A stretch of 10,227 nt of DNA from Rhodospirillales bacterium. Lineage in GTDB: Bacteria > Pseudomonadota > Alphaproteobacteria > Rhodospirillales > JADHTD01. The notes beneath the pieces were generated by a model that did not search any database, was not told where the DNA came from, and saw only the letters and a list, made by a program, of their open reading frames with translations. This document shows, piece after piece, positions 6,479 to 10,227 of this stretch. The first letter of the stretch is position 1; each line of letters opens with the position of its first letter. Location: contig JADHTD010000072.1 of the NCBI GenBank assembly GCA_016776525.1, positions 1 through 10,227 on the forward strand, given 5' to 3'. A program made the position numbers and the translations under genes.

Positions 6479-7561
6479 TTAGAATTTGACGCTGTATTTT
6501 TTGGTCAACCAGTCGCGCACCCACTTCTTCGCGGCTGGCGGCACGGATGTCGCCGCCTTGAATTTCAGTTCGGCGGCTTTGCCGGTGACTTGCGGATATT
6601 TGCCGATTTTCTTGTCTTTCTGGGCAAGGTAATCGGGATCGGCAAACACCTTGGTCAGGGCATCCTGATAGGCTTTCACCATGTCACCCGGTGTTTCCTT
6701 CGGCACGACCATGAACTTCTGGGCCGGGAACCCGGCGACGAAGAAGGCCTTCCAGGCGTCGAACCAGGCGCCGGACGGCGCTTTTCCCTTGACCTGTTTA
6801 TAGACTTCCGCGAAATGCGGCAGGTTGGGGAAGGTCGGATCGCGGGTCAGGTTGCCGTTGGCGTCCAGCGCGCCCCAGGACATGATCGGAATGGCGCTGC
6901 CTTCCTTGACCAGCGGGGTGACCTTCGACAGATAGGCCGAGGAGGTCTGATAATCGATCTCGGTTTCACCAGTCATGAAAGCCTTGCGGCCGGCCGAACG
7001 GCCCTTCATGCCGAATACGGCTTTGACGTTCAGGCCCAGCATTTCAAAGGCCAGCAGCGGTACCAGGTCGAGCGAGGTGGCGCCCTGCGAGCCGTATTTC
7101 ATGGCCGGGTTCTTCTTGACCAGGTCGGCCGCCGTTTTGACGCCAAGTTTGGGGTTGATGTAAACGACACCGCCCGTGGCATAGGCCAGCAGCGGCCGCC
7201 ACTTGCCGTAATCGTATTTCACCCTTTTATCGCCCAGCAGGAACGGGAACTGGGTCGAACCGGAGGTGCCGAACACTTCCAGGCCGTTGGCCTTGGCGCG
7301 GGACGCATAGAGATTGGCACCCTTGGTGGAGCCGCCACCCGGCACGAACTTAAGCTGGATATTGGCACCCGTATGTTTCGCAAGAAGCGGGGTCATAAAG
7401 CGCGCCCAGCGTCCGGAGCCACCGCCTTCCTTAAACGGAATCATCCAGGAAATGGTTTTGCCTTTCAGATCGGCAGCTTTCGCGTCGGATGCCGGAAATC
7501 CCAATCCGGCAACCGCCGCAACGGCCAATCCGTAGATTGTGCCTTTAAGTATCTTTCCCAT
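6479..7561 (-). CDS. tctC: Tripartite tricarboxylate transporter substrate-binding protein (TctC/Bug family)
   Basis: The precursor has 360 residues, slightly longer than the usual 320-330. It begins with a Sec signal peptide: MGKILK, a hydrophobic Ala/Gly stretch at 7-22 and an AKA-A cleavage site near residues 27-30, so the mature protein is periplasmic. Family layout is clear: ISWMIPFKEGGGSGRWARF (38-56) takes the place of the PF-x-PGG-x-D ligand loop, FVPGGGSTKGAN (72-83) the place of the PG-GG loop, then TGGVVYINP (129-137), KYGSQGATSLD (155-165), FMTGETEIDY (195-204), and a late VPKETPGDMVKAYQDALTKV segment (286-305). The start at 7561 has a strong ribosome site. It is first in the operon and directly opposite the regulator genes. 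It captures the substrate and delivers it to the membrane permease. Ligand loops differ from the common TctC form, so the ligand may differ too. Confidence 0.92.
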   Translation of the reverse strand: MGKILKGTIYGLAVAAVAGLGFPASDAKAADLKGKTISWMIPFKEGGGSGRWARFMTPLLAKHTGANIQLKFVPGGGSTKGANLYASRAKANGLEVFGTSGSTQFPFLLGDKRVKYDYGKWRPLLAYATGGVVYINPKLGVKTAADLVKKNPAMKYGSQGATSLDLVPLLAFEMLGLNVKAVFGMKGRSAGRKAFMTGETEIDYQTSSAYLSKVTPLVKEGSAIPIMSWGALDANGNLTRDPTFPNLPHFAEVYKQVKGKAPSGAWFDAWKAFFVAGFPAQKFMVVPKETPGDMVKAYQDALTKVFADPDYLAQKDKKIGKYPQVTGKAAELKFKAATSVPPAAKKWVRDWLTKKYSVKF

Positions 7562-7567
7562 TAACTA

Positions 7568-7576
7568 CTCCTCCTC
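7568..7576 (-). promoter_or_regulatory. Strong Shine-Dalgarno site of tctC
   Basis: GAGGAGGAG on the minus strand ends six bases before the ATG at 7561. It is the best ribosome site in the window, in keeping with a highly expressed binding protein, and it fixes the start of tctC. Confidence 0.85.
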
Positions 7577-7620
7577 AATTGTGGCCGCAGGTTGGAAGTT
7601 CACGGCCATTTTTTTCGACT

Positions 7621-7637
7621 TATGAAGAATCTTCGTA
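7621..7637. repeat. Short inverted repeat TATGAAG-aat-CTTCGTA in the tctC leader region
   Basis: The two 7-base arms match at six of seven positions; the mismatch becomes a G-U pair in plus-strand RNA. It lies 60 bases upstream of the tctC start. It may be an operator half-site pair or an RNA stem. Its function is unknown and a chance repeat of this size is possible. Confidence 0.4.
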
Positions 7638-7749
7638 TTACAAGGCCTCTCCCTGTTTTTCCGAGACCTTGGCAACGGACATACGGCTGACGTCGCCTTC
7701 AGGGGGCAAACAGCAACCCATATGTCACTCATGGGGAATTAGCTTAGAG

Positions 7750-7788
7750 ATGAAAGCTATCATTTACCTTTCAGTGACCGGCTTTCAT
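7750..7788. repeat. Inverted repeat ATGAAAGC ... GCTTTCAT, possible operator of tctDE
   Basis: Perfect 8-base arms at 7750-7757 and 7781-7788 are spaced 31 bases start to start, about three helical turns, so both arms face the same side of the DNA. A third core, CTTTCA, lies at 7768-7773. The left arm also overlaps a small AGCTT/AAGCT repeat (7741-7758). The right arm sits where the -35 box would be for the candidate -10 at 7806. Such an arrangement could be an autoregulatory site for the OmpR-type regulator; this is inference. Confidence 0.4.
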
Positions 7789-7805
7789 GCGGACCGGAAG
7801 ACGGG

Positions 7806-7811
7806 CATAAT
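7806..7811 (+). promoter_or_regulatory. Candidate -10 box CATAAT just before tctD
   Basis: CATAAT matches the sigma-70 consensus TATAAT at five of six positions and ends seven bases before the ATG at 7819. The -35 position is poor (around 7783, TTTCAT). If used, transcription would begin at or next to the start codon, giving a leaderless mRNA, which would explain the absence of a good ribosome site. It is weak evidence by itself. Confidence 0.25.
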
Positions 7812-7818
7812 CCCAGCC

Positions 7819-8484
7819 ATGCGCATTTTGCTTGTTGAAGATAATGAAAGTCTCTCGAAAACGATCTCCCAGTCCATGGTTCAGATGGATCACGCCATTG
7901 ATGTGATCGATGACGGCGCCCTGGCCGAAGACGTATTGGCGACCCAGGATTTTGACCTGGTTATTCTCGACCTGACCCTGCCCGGGATGGACGGCCTGGA
8001 TGTCTTAAAGAGCCTTCGTAGCCAACAAAAGGCGACCCCCGTTCTTATCTTGACGGCCAGGGCCGGGTTGGAAGACCGGGTTGCCGGGCTCGACCTGGGC
8101 GCCGATGACTACCTGACCAAGCCGTTTGAACTGCAAGAACTGGAAGCCCGGGTTCGGGCCCTACTGCGCCGCCGAGAAGAGACAAAATCACCGGTTCATG
8201 TGAAAGGCCCTTTGTCGTTTAACACGGTCAGCCGGCGGGTTTCCATCGACGGCCAGGAGGTCGACCTCACCCCCCGGGAACGGGCCGTGCTAGAAATCCT
8301 CATCAGGCATTATGACCATGTCGTCAGCAAGGATCAGATATCGGAGCACCTTTTCAGCTTTGACGATGGGGCCAATCTGTCCGCCATCGAACTTTATATT
8401 CACCGCCTGCGTAAAAAAATCGCCGACCCCCGTGTCAGCATCCGCACAATCCGGGGCCTGGGTTACCTGTTGGAATGCCCATGA
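7819..8484 (+). CDS. tctD: TctD-like OmpR/PhoB-family response regulator
   Basis: This 221-residue cytoplasmic transcription factor has a receiver domain at 1-117 with the acidic pair Glu7/Asp8, phosphoacceptor Asp51 in VILDLTLPG, Thr79 in LILTA and Lys101 in the KPF motif. The winged-helix DNA-binding domain at 128-220 has LTPRERAVLEIL (150-161), SAIELYIHRLRKKI (188-201) and the terminal IRTIRGLGYLL (208-218). The start at 7819 is chosen because MRILLVEDNE is the first receiver strand; in-frame ATGs upstream (7579, 7750) add residues that fit no family. No clear ribosome site precedes it. The stop overlaps the kinase gene, so the two are co-translated. Its place next to a TctE-like kinase and opposite tctC matches the Salmonella tct system, in which TctD activates tricarboxylate transport genes. 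Confidence 0.92.
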   Translation: MRILLVEDNESLSKTISQSMVQMDHAIDVIDDGALAEDVLATQDFDLVILDLTLPGMDGLDVLKSLRSQQKATPVLILTARAGLEDRVAGLDLGADDYLTKPFELQELEARVRALLRRREETKSPVHVKGPLSFNTVSRRVSIDGQEVDLTPRERAVLEILIRHYDHVVSKDQISEHLFSFDDGANLSAIELYIHRLRKKIADPRVSIRTIRGLGYLLECP

Positions 8485-9866
8485 TTATCCAACCGACCTC
8501 GCTCCGCCGCCGGCTTATTTCCTGGCTGCTGATGCCCCTGGGGGTAATGGCGGTAGCCCTGGTGTTTGAGGCTTTTATCAATGCCAGGAATTCAACGGAG
8601 CGCATTTACGACCAAATCCTGGTTACCTTGGCGCTGAGTATTTCCGAGTACGTTATCGGCAGTGAAGGTGATCTTGTTTCGGAAGAAGCCCTGGCCATGA
8701 TGACGTCGACCACCAACGAGCGGATTTTTTACAAGGTCACCGGTCCCGGCAATGCCTTCATTACCGGCCATTCCGACATTCCGGAAATACCGGCCAAGAA
8801 AAAACTCGAAGGCGGCATCCCCCTGTTTTACGACGCCGCCTATCAGGATCAACCGGTGCGCGCCGTCGGACTCTCTTTTTTGGTGGAAGGGCGCGGCATT
8901 GACGGCTGGATGATTATACAGGTGGTGCAGACCCGCGTTGAACGCAATCGCCTGATCTTCGAGGCCGTCCTCAATGCGACGGTCCGCATCCTCTTGGTCA
9001 TCGGGCTGGTCGCCATTTTTGCCTGGGTCGGGGTGACCCGCGGATTGGCGCCGCTGCATACCTTGCAGGACGCCATCCGGCGGCGGTCCTATCAGGACCT
9101 GCGTCCGATCCGCCATGAAATGCCGAAGGAAGTGCGTGATGTGGTGGCCGCCCTCAATCAACTGCTCGAACGGCTTTCGATCAGCGTTCAGAGCAGCCAG
9201 CAGTTTATCGCCAATGCTTCACACCAATTGCGAACCCCTTTAACGGCTCTCCAGGCCCAGGCGGAGCTGACCCTGAGAAGTGTCAAGGATGACGAAACCA
9301 AACAGGCTTTGACGGAACTTTACGAAGGAACGCAGAAAACATCCCGCTTGGCCAATCAGCTCCTGACCCTGGCTCGGTCCCGCCCGGAATCGGGCGGTAT
9401 TCCCAGGCCGGGCACCCTTGATTTGGTTGAGATTGCGGAAGCCATAACCCGGGATCATGTGCGCCAAGCCCTCGATGTAAAATCGGATCTTGGCTTCGAG
9501 AAACACTGTGACACTGCCCTCATCGAGGGAGACCCGGTCCTCTTGCGGGGGGCCCTCAATAACTTGGTCAACAATGCCCTGCATTACTGTCCCAAAGGCA
9601 GCCACATAACGGTGCGGGTGTCGGAATTGGAGAACCGGGGGGTGTTGGAGGTTGAAGACGACGGACCCGGCATCCCCGACGACATGAAGGAAAAGGTTCT
9701 GGAGAGGTTCGTCCGCCTCGACGAGCGTGCCGGCTTCGGCAGCGGCTTAGGCCTGGCCATTGTCAGTGAAGTTGCCGAAGGCCATGGCGCCACCTTGACC
9801 CTGGCCGACGGTCCAGATGGCCGGGGATTAAAAGTAAGCTTGGCCTTCCCCGTAATATCCGAATGA
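8481..9866 (+). CDS. tctE: TctE-like membrane sensor histidine kinase
   Basis: The product is 461 residues from ATG at 8481, whose ATGA overlaps the regulator stop; an ATG at 8475 would add only two residues. Membrane helices lie at about 12-33 and 165-188 and flank a periplasmic sensor (34-164) of the 2CSK_N type seen in TctE, with IYDQIL (42-47), RIFYKVTGP (81-89), FITGHSDIP (93-101) and PLFYDAAYQDQPVRAV (114-129). A HAMP-like linker follows (189-238). The H-box NASHQLRTPL (245-254) carries phosphorylated His248, with Gln rather than Glu next to it. The ATPase domain has the N box NNLVNNALHY (360-369), G1 DDGPGIPDD (393-401), F box LERFVRLDE (407-415) and G2 GSGLGLAIV (420-428). All catalytic boxes are present. 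It probably senses an external carboxylate and phosphorylates the TctD-like protein. Confidence 0.93.
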   Translation: MIIQPTSLRRRLISWLLMPLGVMAVALVFEAFINARNSTERIYDQILVTLALSISEYVIGSEGDLVSEEALAMMTSTTNERIFYKVTGPGNAFITGHSDIPEIPAKKKLEGGIPLFYDAAYQDQPVRAVGLSFLVEGRGIDGWMIIQVVQTRVERNRLIFEAVLNATVRILLVIGLVAIFAWVGVTRGLAPLHTLQDAIRRRSYQDLRPIRHEMPKEVRDVVAALNQLLERLSISVQSSQQFIANASHQLRTPLTALQAQAELTLRSVKDDETKQALTELYEGTQKTSRLANQLLTLARSRPESGGIPRPGTLDLVEIAEAITRDHVRQALDVKSDLGFEKHCDTALIEGDPVLLRGALNNLVNNALHYCPKGSHITVRVSELENRGVLEVEDDGPGIPDDMKEKVLERFVRLDERAGFGSGLGLAIVSEVAEGHGATLTLADGPDGRGLKVSLAFPVISE

Positions 9867-9884
9867 GACGGCGCAACTCAGCGA

Positions 9885-10227
9885 TTATTGTTTGACGTAT
9901 TCAGCCGCCGAGCGTCCGGCAACCTTGCCGAACACGGAACCGTTCATCAGCCCCGTACCGCCGGGATAATTGTTGTAGAAAACACCGCCAACCAGTTCCC
10001 CGGCGGCAAACAGGCCTGGAATCGGGCGGTAATCGGTGCTCTGCACCTCGGCGTCGGTATTGATGCGCAGCCCGCCGAAGGTAAAGGTGATGCCGCAGGT
10101 GATGGCATAGGCTTCGAAAGGCGGCTCGTCGATGGTGTTGGCCCAGTTGCTTTTGACCAGATCGATTCCTTTGGTGCAGCGTCCGTCCTTGATATTGGGA
10201 TTGAAGGGAATGTCCGTCTGCACCGCC
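9885..10227 (-). CDS. Partial FAD-dependent oxidoreductase, tricarballylate dehydrogenase (TcuA)-like, C-terminal end
   Basis: The last 114 residues of a flavoprotein are present, ending with TAA at 9885-9887; the rest lies beyond the right edge. The frame is open through the edge, and the GTG at 10221-10223 is an internal Val codon, not a start. The sequence shows KSNWANTIDEPPFEAYAIT, GITFTFGGLRINTDAEV, then PGLFAAGELVGG, FYNNYPGGTGLMNGSVFG and KVAGRSAA, which is the C-terminal FAD-closing region of the fumarate reductase/succinate dehydrogenase flavoprotein superfamily. The KSNWA and GITFTFGG stretches look most like TcuA, which oxidises tricarballylate to cis-aconitate, but related fumarate-reductase-like dehydrogenases cannot be excluded. 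It converges with the kinase gene, leaving 18 bases between stops. A tricarballylate-type enzyme beside a tricarboxylate transporter suggests a shared substrate. Confidence 0.85.
   Translation of the reverse strand, partial: AVQTDIPFNPNIKDGRCTKGIDLVKSNWANTIDEPPFEAYAITCGITFTFGGLRINTDAEVQSTDYRPIPGLFAAGELVGGVFYNNYPGGTGLMNGSVFGKVAGRSAAEYVKQ

Larger units (their letters stand above)
7562..7818. promoter_or_regulatory. Divergent control region between the transporter operon and tctDE
   Basis: These 257 bases hold no convincing gene and must contain the promoters of both the minus-strand transporter operon and the plus-strand regulator pair. Going from left to right it contains the tctC ribosome site, a T-rich stretch near 7609-7616, an imperfect inverted repeat at 7621-7637, a bulged inverted repeat AAGG-TCTC / GAGA-CCTT at 7642-7670, and a wider inverted repeat at 7750-7788. 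I could not find a convincing -35/-10 pair for the tctC direction, which would suit a promoter that depends on an activator. Direct binding by the TctD-like regulator is expected from the known Salmonella arrangement but is inference here. Confidence 0.6.

Noticed and set aside
6392..7564. 390-codon plus-strand open frame opposite tctC
   Set aside because: It is the antisense of a clear TctC-type gene, is rich in Arg, Gly and His without domain motifs, and follows from high GC at third positions of the real gene.
7642..7670. Possible hairpin AAGG-cc-TCTC / GAGA-CCTT in the control region
   Set aside because: Short, bulged and without a U tract or known motif; not distinguishable from chance, so mentioned only within the control-region entry.
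7579..7818. N-terminal extension of the response regulator (ATG at 7579 or 7750)
   Set aside because: OmpR-family receivers begin at the MRILLVEDN strand; the extra residues have no family similarity and cover the divergent control region.
7562..7818. Sigma-54 promoter or CRISPR/riboswitch in the control region
   Set aside because: No TGGCAC-N5-TTGC pair, no repeated spacer-like units and no recognisable riboswitch core were found.
8592..9161. 189-codon minus-strand open frame inside the kinase gene
   Set aside because: Antisense shadow of the 2CSK_N sensor and linker region; no motif of its own.

Overview
This window looks like part of a proteobacterial chromosome, most likely an alphaproteobacterium. 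DNA is moderately GC-rich by eye, genes are packed head to tail with gaps of 5-20 bases, and it carries a tripartite tricarboxylate transporter (TTT) with its own TctD/TctE-type two-component system. The taxonomic call is inference; no rRNA, tRNA, insertion sequence or CRISPR array is visible.

Layout. Positions 1-7561 hold one long minus-strand operon. In transcription order it encodes a TctC-type periplasmic substrate-binding protein (7561-6479), a hairpin attenuator (6467-6431), a 663-residue permease that appears to fuse TctA and TctB (6404-4413), a PrpF/4-oxalomesaconate tautomerase family isomerase (4392-3298), an Ldh2-type malate/lactate dehydrogenase (3291-2191), an isocitrate/isopropylmalate dehydrogenase family enzyme (2180-1116) and an AbrB-type membrane protein (1110 to about 103). 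A divergent control region of 257 bases (7562-7818) separates this operon from a plus-strand pair, a TctD-like response regulator (7819-8484) and a TctE-like sensor kinase (8481-9866). A minus-strand flavoprotein resembling tricarballylate dehydrogenase TcuA converges on the kinase gene and runs off the right edge (9885-10227).

Working together (inference): the kinase senses an external carboxylate, the regulator switches on the divergent transporter operon, TctC and the TctA-TctB permease import the acid, and the PrpF-family isomerase, the two hydroxyacid dehydrogenases and the nearby flavoprotein process it. The substrate is probably a tri- or polycarboxylate of the tricarballylate/aconitate type, but this enzyme combination has no single pathway I can name. 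No hydratase or lyase is in view.

The left edge is odd. The first ~105 bases read on the plus strand as the FAD-linked oxidase motif region (HAGDGN), while from about 100 onward the minus strand is the AbrB-type gene. Both proteins are cut inside conserved sequence at the same point, so this is either a rearrangement breakpoint or an assembly chimera.
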